Positions 37,157 to 48,305 of a stretch of DNA of 64,000 bases are shown in pieces. The DNA is taken from positions 124,001-188,000 of the forward strand of contig JAHHHY010000009.1 of assembly GCA_019359125.1 (NCBI GenBank), given 5' to 3'. The position numbers were made by a program, and so were the translations under genes. Every line of letters begins with the position of its first letter. The first letter of the stretch is position 1. The notes below the pieces were generated by a model. That model was not told the DNA's origin. It ran no database searches and worked only from the letters and a program-made list of their open reading frames with translations. The stretch comes from Pleurocapsa minor GSE-CHR-MK 17-07R. Its GTDB lineage: Bacteria > Chloroflexota > Anaerolineae > Aggregatilineales > Phototrophicaceae.

Positions 37157-37554
37157 GTTTTCAACCCACTCAGGCTATATACAACGATGATTGCGTCTAA
37201 CTGTGCGTTTGTTTAAGACGATAACCTTCAATCCCCTCAGCTTAACACAGTTTTCCGTCCTGAATCTGCTGTCTGGATTATCCACACGCCGTGTAGAACC
37301 CGCTTCATGCAGCACTATGTGGCGAAACAAAACCAGGCTGGCCCACTCATACACCTGACGCTTGGGTAGTTTGTCAGGAAACAAGCCACTTTGAGCGAAA
37401 ACGGAATTCCTGACCCTTTGAAGCCGAGCCCCTTGTGTGCAGGGCAGGCGCAGGGTATGAGGCGTGTTTGTAATTTTGCGCCTCGGTATAATTCCTGTTA
37501 TCCTGACTGCTCAACCTGCTGGTCGATGGGGCTATCCTGAGGCATTTGGAAACG
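37157..37554. other. 398-bp intergenic region, no gene seen
   Basis: Divergent spacer between the propeller-like gene and the SH3b lipoprotein. A TATAAT at 37487-37492 lies about 65 bp before the lipoprotein ATG and is a candidate -10 without an obvious -35. Nothing else is recognised. Confidence 0.4.
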
Positions 37555-38763
37555 ATGATGCGCAACCACAGACGTTCCGGAATCCGCCGCCTGCTGCCGC
37601 TGGCCGCTGTCGCATTTGTGCTGGCCGCCTGTGGCGCGCCATCCAGCGAGCCGCTGCCCCCGACCGCGACGCTGGCGCCGATCGTCAGCATGACGCCGCG
37701 CTTCACCGCCACGCCGATTCCGACGCGCACCGCGCTGCCCACGCAGACGTTCACGCCATCGACTACGTTCACGCAGGCGCCGCCCACCAATACGTTTACG
37801 CCATCGCCGACCGCTCCGATTACCGGCAGCGTGTTTTCCGTCAATGATGTGAATCTGCGCGAGGGGCCGGGCGTCACCTTCCCGCTGATCGACGCGCTGC
37901 GCCCCGGCACCGGCTTCATCGTCGTCGCCACCGATACGGCCGGCAACTGGTTCAATATTCGCCTCGACAATGGCGACGAAGGCTGGATTTCCGGCGACCT
38001 GGTGCGCCTGGAGCCGACGCAGACGCCGATCCCCAGCGCGACGCCCTCGCCTGACCTGACACAAATGGCGCAGGGCACGCCGCTGCCCACCAGCGTGCTG
38101 GGCGGCCAGCCGGTCACGCCCACGCCGCCAGCGTTCCTGGCGACAGCGGCTGTGGAACCGGGTGAGGCCTCGCCCACCGGCGTGCGCCTGCCCGATATGC
38201 TCAGCATCGACCAGACGGCCACCGCGCTGGCGGGCGGTTCGTCTGGCTCATCGCTGCCGGTGACGCCCTTTGCCAGCGGTGAAGCGGGCACGCGCCCGGC
38301 CGGCGGCCCCACAGGCGGCCCGTTTGCAGGCGCGACGCCCACGGTGGGCGCGCCGATTGGCAATTCCACGCCCACGGATGGCGTCGATGTGCTGGCCTAC
38401 TGCGACAATCCCATTTTCGGTGTGCCTGCCCCTAACAGCCTGACAGCCGGATCCGCCATCGACGTGTTCTGGGTGTGGATCGCGGCGACGCAGCAGCAGA
38501 TTAATGACCATAATGCGGCCGCTAATTATGATGTGCGGCTGGACGGCGTGCGCCTGTCGGTCAGCGCACGTCCGGCGCCGCGCCAGCAGGCGGACGGCAG
38601 CTGGGCGCAATATTACTATGCGCGCTCGCAGCCGCTGGCCCGTGGACCGCACACGATCACCTACAGCGTGACCTGGTCGAGCGCCATTTTTGACGGCACC
38701 AATACCTACGGCCCTGGTGGCATCGCCTCCGAGACCGGCACCTGTACCTTTACCGTGCGCTGA
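37555..38763 (+). CDS. SH3b-domain lipoprotein
   Basis: The 402-residue protein has a twin-basic signal sequence and a lipobox ending LAAC (LAAVAFVLAAC), so it is membrane-anchored outside. A long Thr/Pro linker is followed by one bacterial SH3 domain with VNLREGPGVTFPLI and GWISGDLVRL. A second Pro/Ala/Thr-rich stretch leads to a C-terminal domain of about 125 residues (from VDVLAYCDNPIFG) that is not recognised but has paired Cys at each end, perhaps a disulfide. The ATG pair at 37555/37558 is chosen over the TTG at 37546. It is followed 11 bp later by coaX. Confidence 0.8.
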   Translation: MMRNHRRSGIRRLLPLAAVAFVLAACGAPSSEPLPPTATLAPIVSMTPRFTATPIPTRTALPTQTFTPSTTFTQAPPTNTFTPSPTAPITGSVFSVNDVNLREGPGVTFPLIDALRPGTGFIVVATDTAGNWFNIRLDNGDEGWISGDLVRLEPTQTPIPSATPSPDLTQMAQGTPLPTSVLGGQPVTPTPPAFLATAAVEPGEASPTGVRLPDMLSIDQTATALAGGSSGSSLPVTPFASGEAGTRPAGGPTGGPFAGATPTVGAPIGNSTPTDGVDVLAYCDNPIFGVPAPNSLTAGSAIDVFWVWIAATQQQINDHNAAANYDVRLDGVRLSVSARPAPRQQADGSWAQYYYARSQPLARGPHTITYSVTWSSAIFDGTNTYGPGGIASETGTCTFTVR

Positions 38764-38774
38764 GAGAAACCAGC

Positions 38775-39560
38775 ATGAACCTGCTCGCTATCGATGTCGG
38801 CAATACCAATATCACACTGGGTTTGCTGCAGGATGGGCAGTGGGTGGCCACCTGGCGGGCGCGCACCATCTCCGAAAAGATGCCCGACGAGTATGCGGTG
38901 CTGGTGCGCAACTTCCTGCGCAACCGCGACCTGGACTACGAGGACATCGGCGCCGTTGCGATCAGCAGCGTGGTGCCTCCGCTGACCAGCGCGTTTGTCG
39001 AGCTGACGCGCCAGTATCTGGAAATCGACCCGCTGGTGGTCTCGCATACCAGCAACCTGGGCATCCGCATCGCCATCGACCAGCCGCAGCAGGCCGGCGC
39101 CGACCGCCTGGTGAATGCCGCGGCGGTGGTGAAGCTGTACGCGAAAAACGCGATCGTGATCGACTTTGGCACGGCGACCACGTTTGATATCGTCAGCGCC
39201 GACGGGGCGTATCACGGCGGCGCGATTGCCCCCGGCATCGGCCTGGCGCATGACGCGCTGGTGGTACGCGCGGCCCGCCTGCACAAGGTCGACCTGGTCC
39301 CTCCGCCCGATCCCATCGGACGCAATACCATCCACGCCATGCAAAGCGGCCTGTTCTGGGGCTATGTCGCGCTGGTGGAGGGGATGGTGGCGAGGCTGAA
39401 AGCCAGCATGATCGCGCAGGGCATCGGTGAGCCGATTATTGTGATCGCCACTGGCGGGCTGGCCCCGCTGTTTGAGGAGCATGCGGCGGCCATCGACGAG
39501 ATTGCGCCCAATCTCACGCTGGACGGCCTGCGCATCCTGTACGAGCTGAGCCTGTCATAA
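38775..39560 (+). CDS. coaX: type III pantothenate kinase
   Basis: The 261-residue enzyme phosphorylates pantothenate, the first step of coenzyme A synthesis. CoaX motifs are present: DVGNTN (residues 7-12) for phosphate binding, GADRLVNAAA, and DFGTATTFD near residue 131. The length is standard for the type III enzyme, which is insensitive to CoA feedback and needs a monovalent cation. It starts 11 bp after the SH3b lipoprotein gene and may be transcribed with it. Confidence 0.96.
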   Translation: MNLLAIDVGNTNITLGLLQDGQWVATWRARTISEKMPDEYAVLVRNFLRNRDLDYEDIGAVAISSVVPPLTSAFVELTRQYLEIDPLVVSHTSNLGIRIAIDQPQQAGADRLVNAAAVVKLYAKNAIVIDFGTATTFDIVSADGAYHGGAIAPGIGLAHDALVVRAARLHKVDLVPPPDPIGRNTIHAMQSGLFWGYVALVEGMVARLKASMIAQGIGEPIIVIATGGLAPLFEEHAAAIDEIAPNLTLDGLRILYELSLS

Positions 39561-39710
39561 CACCTGAACTCTGTGACCCTGGATAAAATTCCCCCGCTTA
39601 ACCTATAGCCAAGTGGGTCATTTATGCTTTAATCTACTGTGAAATATCAATTCGATATCTCACCAATGCCGCCGCGCTTTGCGGCAGCGTGTCCGGGGGG
39701 ACAACATCTC

Positions 39711-41276
39711 ATGAGTACGACACCTGAAAAGCCGCCAGTCACGACACCTTCTTCGGTGGCGGCGGCAGCGGCGTCCAAGAAGCAGCCCGCGGGCACGCAG
39801 TCGGCGCGGGCCCAGCAGTCTGAAGTGCGTCGGCGTGCCGCCCTGGAACGCGACGAGGATTATCAGCCGCAGTGGGACCGCCTGACACGCCTGATGGTGT
39901 CGGTCGGGCTGGTAGTGGCTTTGGTCTATATGCTCACGCTGATCAGCCCGATCCTGCAAATGATCATCGTGGCGCTGCTGATTGCGTTCGTGATGTTCTT
40001 TTTTGCCCGCGCGGTGATGAGCCGCACGCGCCTGCCGTGGGCCGCTAGCGTGGTGGTGGTCTATCTGGTGCTGCTGATCGGCATTTTTGGCGGCATCGGC
40101 GGTCTGGTGCCGCCGATCGTGCAGGGCATCAACTCTGCCTCTGACGGGTTGCAGGATCTGTATGGCCAATTGCGCGAGACGCTGAACGATTATGAAGCTG
40201 AAGACGGCATGGTCGCCGTGCTGGGCACGACGATCGATCTGAATCCGTTCATCCTGCAGATTCGCCAGTTTGTACTCGGCGCTTCGGACCCTGATGGGGT
40301 GACGACCGCCGCCGTGATTGAAATTACGCCGGAACCCGAAGGGCAAACCGACACGACGACGACCGTCGTCACGGAAACCACCGTCACGCAAACCCCCGCC
40401 ACAGGCAACAGCAGCAGTGTCAATCCGCTGCAGGGGCTGGACCTGCAAAGCATCCTGGGGCAGGTGACGAACCTGTTTGGCACGCTGACGGGCGCGCTGG
40501 GCAGCGTGACCTCCTTTGTGGGCAGCCTGTTGTTAGCAGTGTTTATCAGCTTCCTGCTGATGCTCGATCTGCCGCGCACCAACCGCTCGATTGCCGACTG
40601 GATTCCCTCGAATTATCACCGCGAGGCCACCGTGCTGATCGACAGAATCGAGAAGATCTGGGTCGGGTTCCTGCGCGGGCAGGTGATTATCGGCGTCATC
40701 ATCGGCGTGGTCACTTTCATCCAGCTCACGGTGATGGGCGTGCAGAGCGCGCTGCTGCTGTCGATCATCGTCGCGCTGATTTCGCTGATTCCCACCATCG
40801 GTGGCATCATCGCGCTGGTGCCGCTGTTCCTGGTGCCGCTGCTGCAAGGGTCGAGCGTGTTTCTGGATATGCCCAACGGCACATTCGCGCTGATTGTCGT
40901 CGGCGTGAACCTGGTGATTTCGCAGGTCGTGTGGAACGCTATCGCGCCGAAGATTCTGGGCGATGCGCTCAATCTGCCGGTGGTGGTCATCATCGTCGGC
41001 GTGTTTGTGGGCACGGCTGTGGGCGGGGCACTGGGCGCGTTCCTGGTGGCGCCGATCATGAGCACGCTGTGGCTGTTCGTGAATTATCTGGTGCGCAAGA
41101 TTGCTCAGAAGGATCCGTTCCCCGGCGAAATGCCGGAGCGCCAGCTGGGCCGGGCGGAATTTGCCGAGACGCACGAGGAAGAGGAAGACGATTCGCGCAT
41201 GGGCGTGCCGCATCCGGCGCCGACGATCCCGCCTGTGCCCGGCGCGACTTCGGCAGGCATCGGCGAGCTGAAATAA
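39711..41276 (+). CDS. AI-2E family transporter-like membrane protein
   Basis: The 521-residue protein belongs to the PF01594 family (YhhT/TqsA-like). Paired N-terminal helices, a long extramembrane stretch with an inserted Thr-rich segment (QTDTTTTVVTETTVTQTP, about residues 228-245), and the conserved C-terminal block (LIPTIGGIIALVPLF, NAIAPKILGDALNLPVVVIIVGVFVG) are visible. The start at 39711 follows GGGGGG at ten bases. The N- and C-terminal tails are Pro/Ala-rich. Members export autoinducer-2 or exchange Na+/H+; which applies here is unknown. Confidence 0.9.
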   Translation: MSTTPEKPPVTTPSSVAAAAASKKQPAGTQSARAQQSEVRRRAALERDEDYQPQWDRLTRLMVSVGLVVALVYMLTLISPILQMIIVALLIAFVMFFFARAVMSRTRLPWAASVVVVYLVLLIGIFGGIGGLVPPIVQGINSASDGLQDLYGQLRETLNDYEAEDGMVAVLGTTIDLNPFILQIRQFVLGASDPDGVTTAAVIEITPEPEGQTDTTTTVVTETTVTQTPATGNSSSVNPLQGLDLQSILGQVTNLFGTLTGALGSVTSFVGSLLLAVFISFLLMLDLPRTNRSIADWIPSNYHREATVLIDRIEKIWVGFLRGQVIIGVIIGVVTFIQLTVMGVQSALLLSIIVALISLIPTIGGIIALVPLFLVPLLQGSSVFLDMPNGTFALIVVGVNLVISQVVWNAIAPKILGDALNLPVVVIIVGVFVGTAVGGALGAFLVAPIMSTLWLFVNYLVRKIAQKDPFPGEMPERQLGRAEFAETHEEEEDDSRMGVPHPAPTIPPVPGATSAGIGELK

Positions 41277-41301
41277 GTCCGGCGCACGCAACTGTGCAAA
41301 G

Positions 41302-41336
41302 AAAAAGGAGCCCTCCAACCTGAGGGCTCCTTTTTT
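41302..41336 (+). terminator. intrinsic terminator of the AI-2E gene
   Basis: GGAGCCCTC and GAGGGCTCC form a 9-bp stem, extended by A5 and T6 tracts, around CAACCT. The T tract follows on the plus strand. It can also act on the convergent gene. A near-identical hairpin occurs at 42594-42629. Confidence 0.9.
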
Positions 41337-41345
41337 GTTGTGCCT

Positions 41346-42527
41346 TTATTGTCCGGGGATAGCAGAGCAGGCGCTAACCTCATGAAAGATGACGTCGGAA
41401 CGCACATAGCCTTCGCCGACAAAGAACCAGTCAAAGCCTGCTGAATCGGTCACGACTTCTGTCGCAATCAGGGTTTCTGAGTCTTCGATAGTGCGTACGA
41501 GCGCGGCGTTCGTACTAGGTTCTTCACGAAGTCGGATGCCTGCCTCAGCAAACAATGGACATACAAAGATGCGGCCTGGCTGCATTGTGTCCAGCACCTC
41601 ATAAACTGGATCGATATCGGAGTCGATTTCCTCACTGGTTATGACTCCGAAGTAAGCACCATTATTCGGCGTAATGACGCTAACAAATCCTCGGTAGTAC
41701 CTGCCGGAAGAATCGAGCGTCCCGGGCTGGACCGGATCAAATGCGGCGTCAAATCCAGCGATCTGGATATCCTGATATTCTGCGCGATTCAAAGGCTCAA
41801 CATCCCGGTAGTTTCCGTCATAAATGAACGCCAGAAAATCTACAGGGTTATCCAGCCCGGTGATACCGCCATAACCAGGCCATAATGAGACTCTCAGATT
41901 GAGACTCCCCTTGAAGACAGAGAATTCTGCAAACGCATCATTGATATCGGAAATGATGCCCCAGTCGTCGCCAATAGAAAAACTGGTACCATCCAAAAAC
42001 ACGAACTGGCCATCCTGCTGGATGTTGATGATCGCCTGTCGCAAATCATCAACATCGGCTTCTTCTAGATTTCCTTCTTCCTTGCTGACGATATGTCCCA
42101 CAGCAAGGAATTCACTGGCCAGCCTTTTTACAAAAATGGTTCGCTGATATTCTCCGGCACTGATAAGTTGATTGAAGGTGTAACTGAGAAGCTGCTGACC
42201 GTCGATTTCGGTCTCAACAATCAACTCAGGATCATATTCTCGTGTGTCATAGACATCAGTCACAAACCATTCAAAAATCCCTGCGGAATCCTGCTCATAA
42301 ATTTCGAACCGCTGCTGATCCAGTATGTCATACTTACGAATTCTGATGGTTGAATTATCAGTCTCAAAAAAATAACCCAGACCATCATTGGATACAACAT
42401 CCCAATCTCGTGGAACTTCGGTGACAAGGCTTCCTGCAATGCGAACAGTCTCCAGATTATCCTGTGCAACGAGTGGTGTGGAAACACTAAGAAAACTAAC
42501 TGCAAGAATAGCGATCAGGGCTTTCAT
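41346..42527 (-). CDS. secreted protein with C-terminal SH3b-like domain, function unknown
   Basis: The 393-residue product has a signal peptide (residues 1-22, cleavage after VAQ). The body contains two related halves: each begins with a strand pair followed by W(D/G)(V/I)(V/I)S, as in VPRDWDVVSN and IGDDWGIISD, suggesting an internal duplication. The C-terminal 70 residues resemble a bacterial SH3 domain (AGIRLREEPSTNAALVRTI). Base composition is visibly lower in GC than its neighbours. It is bracketed by two almost identical terminators, which hints at insertion as a cassette. Confidence 0.72.
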   Translation of the reverse strand: MKALIAILAVSFLSVSTPLVAQDNLETVRIAGSLVTEVPRDWDVVSNDGLGYFFETDNSTIRIRKYDILDQQRFEIYEQDSAGIFEWFVTDVYDTREYDPELIVETEIDGQQLLSYTFNQLISAGEYQRTIFVKRLASEFLAVGHIVSKEEGNLEEADVDDLRQAIINIQQDGQFVFLDGTSFSIGDDWGIISDINDAFAEFSVFKGSLNLRVSLWPGYGGITGLDNPVDFLAFIYDGNYRDVEPLNRAEYQDIQIAGFDAAFDPVQPGTLDSSGRYYRGFVSVITPNNGAYFGVITSEEIDSDIDPVYEVLDTMQPGRIFVCPLFAEAGIRLREEPSTNAALVRTIEDSETLIATEVVTDSAGFDWFFVGEGYVRSDVIFHEVSACSAIPGQ

Positions 42528-42593
42528 TAATCATCCTGTGGGTTATAACATGATCATTATCAGATAGAGTAAGCCATTTCCTGATAATCAACA

Positions 42594-42629
42594 AAAAAAG
42601 GAGCCCTCCAACCGGAGGGCTCCTTTTTC
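42594..42629 (-). terminator. intrinsic terminator between clpC and the secreted protein gene
   Basis: The same GGAGCCCTC...GAGGGCTCC hairpin as at 41302-41336, with loop CAACCG and A/T tracts on both sides. It lies 22 bp beyond the clpC stop at 42651 and its minus-strand T tract suits that gene. Confidence 0.88.
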
Positions 42630-42650
42630 TTTTGGGTTTGTCTCGTTCGC

Positions 42651-45170
<2,520 letters not shown>

Positions 45171-45464
45171 GCTGGTCTTCCCTTCACTATCGGCGGCCTC
45201 AGCCTGCACCGATTGCAGACCCCCGCCGACTGGACTGTTTTGACGCGGTATAAAAATAGAGTATGACCCTATCGTGATTATAACATACCCCTTTCATGGA
45301 CAAGGGGGTACGGCCTAAATCTTTCGTGAACAAGTTGTTTGAAAAGTGAAAGAATGCATGTGCCGCGAAAGACGCTGACCGGATAGCTTCACAGACGAGG
45401 GATTCCATGGATAGTTTACTGGCAGGATGCGCGATTGCGTCCTGTACATCCGGTTAGGATGAAT

Positions 45465-45710
45465 GGCTTGGCATGCCAAGCCTCATTGGCACCAGGTTAA
45501 GGAATTCTCGCCAAGGATTGAGTCGGATTTTGGTCTTCCAGGGCGGACACATAGGTCCGCCCCTACGCGGAGTCGCTCGGATTTAAAGAAAAAACTCGCG
45601 ATTGCAACTGTTTGTCCGCGAGGAATGTAGGGGCGGACCTGCGTGTCCGCCCGGCAAATAGGAGAAGAACCGTCTTAACTTGGTGCCAATGGGGCTTGGC
45701 ATGCCAAGCC
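45465..45710. repeat. nested inverted-repeat element, MITE-like
   Basis: Outer arms of 37 bp (45465-45501 and 45674-45710) match in inverse orientation at 35 of 37 positions, and each carries the internal palindrome GGCTTGGCATGCCAAGCC. Inside are second inverted arms of 26 bp (45541-45566 and 45627-45652; 24 of 26 match) containing GGGCGGACAC and GGTCCGCCCCTAC. No coding capacity is present. The structure could be one folded element or one repeat inserted in another. It occupies the long spacer between clpC and the LysM gene. Confidence 0.82.
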
Positions 45711-45776
45711 CCTACGGAGACATGCGGCCCCTGACCAAGGGTGGTACTTACGTTGGAGATTCCCGTATTTCGGTGA

Positions 45777-45796
45777 GGCGGACACCGGTGTCCGCC
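45777..45796. repeat. perfect 20-bp palindrome related to the nearby repeat
   Basis: GGCGGACACC-GGTGTCCGCC is a perfect palindrome ending 9 bp before the LysM gene stop. Its GCGGACAC/GTGTCCGC halves match the inner arms of the element at 45541-45652. Outer GTGAGGC (45773-45779) and GCCTCAC (45803-45809) extend the fold. It may double as the LysM gene terminator. Confidence 0.6.
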
Positions 45797-45805
45797 CCGT
45801 TGGCC

Positions 45806-46837
45806 TCACGGCACCGAATACACCCACAGCGGATTGGTGATCGCCGTGCCGAACGAGGCCGCGCCAAAGCCCGCGCCGTCGGCCATGATCTGTGCGCCGG
45901 ACAGTCCGGCGGGGACGGTCCAGGCGATGCTGGCGCCGTCGGCCAGATTCAGGTCGGTGCCCAGGTCGAGGCGCGCGCCTTCAGGCGTAATCAGGAAGAA
46001 GGTCGCGTTGATGAGCTGGCTGGCCGGGGCATCGTACCAGGTCAAGGTGATCGTCTCGCCGATGCGCAGGATGAAATTGCCCGCGTCGGCGCTGATGAAG
46101 TTGCTCATCGTCACCGTGCCCACGGTCAGCACGTCCTGCGAGCCGCTGTTAGAGCACGCGGCCGTCAGCACCACGTCCTGACTGCGCACCCATCCGGTCG
46201 CAAAGGGCAGGATGACTTCTATATATCCGTCGCGGGTCGAGAGTGTATACGCCCAGCTGCCCAGATAGCCCATGAAGAACCCGGCGGGATTGGGCCGGTC
46301 GGTCAACGCGACGCTGCCGACCGCGCCCTGCATCAGCACTGCACAGCGATCCGGCGCGGGCGTGCCCTCGTTATAGTAGACCGGCACGGGCGTGTGCGGG
46401 AACGGTGTCGGCGGGACACCCGTCGGCGGCACGGTGGTCGGTGGCGGCAGCGTCACGGACAGTGCGGGAAGGCGCAGCGTCGCCCCGACCAGGATCATGT
46501 TTGTGACCGCGATGCAGTTGCCCGCTGCCAGCGCCGCCGTGGTGATGCCTGCGCGCTGGGCCAGGCGAGAGAGCGTGTCGCCGGAGCGAATGGTGTACAC
46601 CGGCCAGTCCTGGCGCACCACGCACGCGCCGCTGGTTGTCGGCGGGGCGGTGGGCGGAATTGGCGTGGCGGAGGCGGTGAGTGTCTGTGTGGCCGCGCCC
46701 GTTGTCGCGGTGATGATCCACGGCGTTTGCGTGGGCAGCACGGGCAGCAGCACCTGGCTGAGCTGGCAGGCCGAGACGACGACCGCCGCGCACAGGCTGA
46801 AGGCGAGTAAGGTCAAACGTGTGAAGACTGGGAACAT
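45806..46837 (-). CDS. LysM-domain lipoprotein
   Basis: The 343-residue product has a lipobox VSAC (VVVSACQLS), fixing the start at 46837, where AAAGGAAAG lies just upstream; the longer frame has no sensible N-terminus. After a Thr/Pro linker comes one LysM domain (YTIRSGDTLSRLAQRAGI then ILVGATLRLP), which binds peptidoglycan-like glycans. A second Pro-rich linker leads to a C-terminal half with an SH3b-like section (GWVRSQDVVL) and a final beta-rich domain. Probably a wall-associated surface protein. Confidence 0.82.
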   Translation of the reverse strand: MFPVFTRLTLLAFSLCAAVVVSACQLSQVLLPVLPTQTPWIITATTGAATQTLTASATPIPPTAPPTTSGACVVRQDWPVYTIRSGDTLSRLAQRAGITTAALAAGNCIAVTNMILVGATLRLPALSVTLPPPTTVPPTGVPPTPFPHTPVPVYYNEGTPAPDRCAVLMQGAVGSVALTDRPNPAGFFMGYLGSWAYTLSTRDGYIEVILPFATGWVRSQDVVLTAACSNSGSQDVLTVGTVTMSNFISADAGNFILRIGETITLTWYDAPASQLINATFFLITPEGARLDLGTDLNLADGASIAWTVPAGLSGAQIMADGAGFGAASFGTAITNPLWVYSVP

Positions 46838-46943
46838 GCAGCTTTCCTTTGGTGGCGGAAGGATATGTTCCCAGTAAACCATACATTTGCTGAAGCCACC
46901 TCCACCTAAAGGCGTAGAGGAGGCCGTGCTTTCGGCGGGCAGG

Positions 46944-47906
46944 CTAACGCAGCACGCTGTAGAGCGCCTCTTTCCAGCGGGCGATGTCAATTTCCCAGCA
47001 TACGCGCACATTGGGCTCGCGCTCGCTCAGCGGACGCCAGACGGCCTGGTTGCGCTCATCCACGCTGACGCCATAGCGGTCGACGACGGTCATGCCACGG
47101 GTGAGCTCGCTCTGCGTCTCGACATCGACGCGATGCATGCTGCTGCGCGTGCAAATCGTCGGGTCCAGCGCGACCGACATCGCCACCGGGTCGGCCAGCC
47201 CCAGGCCAGGGTCGCCGCTTTGCTTGTGCGAGGCTTCCAGCGCGCGCCGGTTGCAGTCCATCGCAAATTCGGCCAGCGGCGTGCCGAATGACCGCACCAT
47301 CGCGATTTCGTCCAGCAGAATGTTGGCCTCGCGCATGCACAGTTCCCAACCCACCATCTCAATCGGCAGGCCAGACAGGAAGACGATACGCGCAGCTTCA
47401 GGGTCCACCCATACATTGTATTCAGCGGCCGGGGTGACGTTGCCGGCGGTGCAGGCGGCGCCGCCCATCACCACACAGCGGCCGACTTTTTCGACAATGT
47501 CCGGCGCTTTGCTCACGGCCAGCGCGACATTCGTCAGCGGGCCCAGCGTGACCAGCGTGATGCCAGGATTGGCGCGGATGGTGTCGATCAGCGCATCGAC
47601 GGCGTGTTTCTGTTCCGGGGCGCGCTTCGGCGGCGGATAATTCATGTCGCCCAGTCCATCGTACCCATGGAACCAGGTCGCGGTTTCCATCATGCGCACC
47701 AGCGGCTTGTCGGCCCCGATGTAGACGGGCACGTCCGCGCCGCATAATTCCAGCGTGTACAGGGCATTGCGCGCGCCCTGCTGAACCGGGACGTTGCCGG
47801 CCACCAGCGTGACCGCTTTCACATCCACGTCCGGCCAGCGCAGGGCCATGATCAGCGCGACGGCATCGTCGCTGGCGGTGTCGGTATCAATGATGAACGC
47901 GCGCAT
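46944..47906 (-). CDS. inosine/uridine-preferring nucleoside hydrolase family protein
   Basis: The 320-residue enzyme splits the N-glycosidic bond of ribonucleosides. The Ca2+-binding DTDTASDDAVAL motif is at residues 7-18, and family phrases TLVAGNVPVQQGARNAL and TLGPLTNVALA follow. The C-terminal catalytic-site equivalents are in MHRVDVE. AGGAGA eight bases before the ATG at 47906 supports the start. The LysM gene follows 106 bp downstream. Exact nucleoside preference cannot be judged. Confidence 0.93.
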   Translation of the reverse strand: MRAFIIDTDTASDDAVALIMALRWPDVDVKAVTLVAGNVPVQQGARNALYTLELCGADVPVYIGADKPLVRMMETATWFHGYDGLGDMNYPPPKRAPEQKHAVDALIDTIRANPGITLVTLGPLTNVALAVSKAPDIVEKVGRCVVMGGAACTAGNVTPAAEYNVWVDPEAARIVFLSGLPIEMVGWELCMREANILLDEIAMVRSFGTPLAEFAMDCNRRALEASHKQSGDPGLGLADPVAMSVALDPTICTRSSMHRVDVETQSELTRGMTVVDRYGVSVDERNQAVWRPLSEREPNVRVCWEIDIARWKEALYSVLR

Positions 47907-47995
47907 GGGGGTGTCTCCTGGATGAGGATTGTGACGCCAAATGTCGGCAATCATAACCATTTGTGGGCCGGGCTGGCGAGAATAGGGTGCGGGCC

Positions 47996-48026
47996 AAAAA
48001 AAGAGCGACCTGTTGAATCGCTCTTT
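47996..48026 (-). terminator. intrinsic terminator downstream of pfkA and the repeat
   Basis: AAAGAGCGA (48000-48008) pairs with TCGCTCTTT (48018-48026) around nine bases, with a continued T run on the minus strand. It lies beyond the repeat element at 48031 and would end transcripts from pfkA before they enter the nucleoside hydrolase gene. Confidence 0.75.
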
Positions 48027-48030
48027 GAGC

Positions 48031-48246
48031 TCAATTTAAGGATTAGTGACCGACGCCACACACGTTGGGAAGCCCGTTTCTCGTGTTTCTGCCGCCTGAG
48101 GTTCAAAACCTCAGGCTACAAAAAGCCTAAGTCCCTGAAGGGACTGAAAAGCAGGGCCTTGGGGTGCACATTCAACGCAGCAACCATGTATAGTCCCTTC
48201 AGGGACTTGGTCGGTGGGTAGCCCCGGGTTTTGAACCCGGGGCGGC
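48031..48246. repeat. dispersed palindromic repeat element, copy 2
   Basis: Same organisation as 28466-28682. End hairpins are CCTGAGGTT/AACCTCAGG (48095-48116) and CCCCGGGTT/AACCCGGGG (about 48222-48242), and the two central palindromes AGTCCCTGAAGGGACT (48130-48145) and AGTCCCTTCAGGGACT (48192-48207) are exact inverted copies. The end hairpins differ from copy 1 in compensating ways (TGAGG/CCTCA against TGGGG/CCCCA), so pairing is conserved while sequence changes. Confidence 0.82.
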
Positions 48247-48305
48247 ATGCGGGGACGTACACGCAGGTTGGTTACACTGCGTGAGGCTGTGGATCGGCCG
48301 CCGCT

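Larger units (their letters stand above)
45171..45805. other. 635-bp clpC-LysM intergenic region
   Basis: Apart from the nested repeat (45465-45710) and the palindrome at 45777-45796, the clpC-proximal 290 bp hold its promoter region. No CIRCE-like or CtsR-like operator was recognised. No gene is supported. Confidence 0.4.

Noticed and set aside
45465-45796. CRISPR array
   Set aside because: The repeats are inverted and nested, not direct and evenly spaced, and no cas gene is present.
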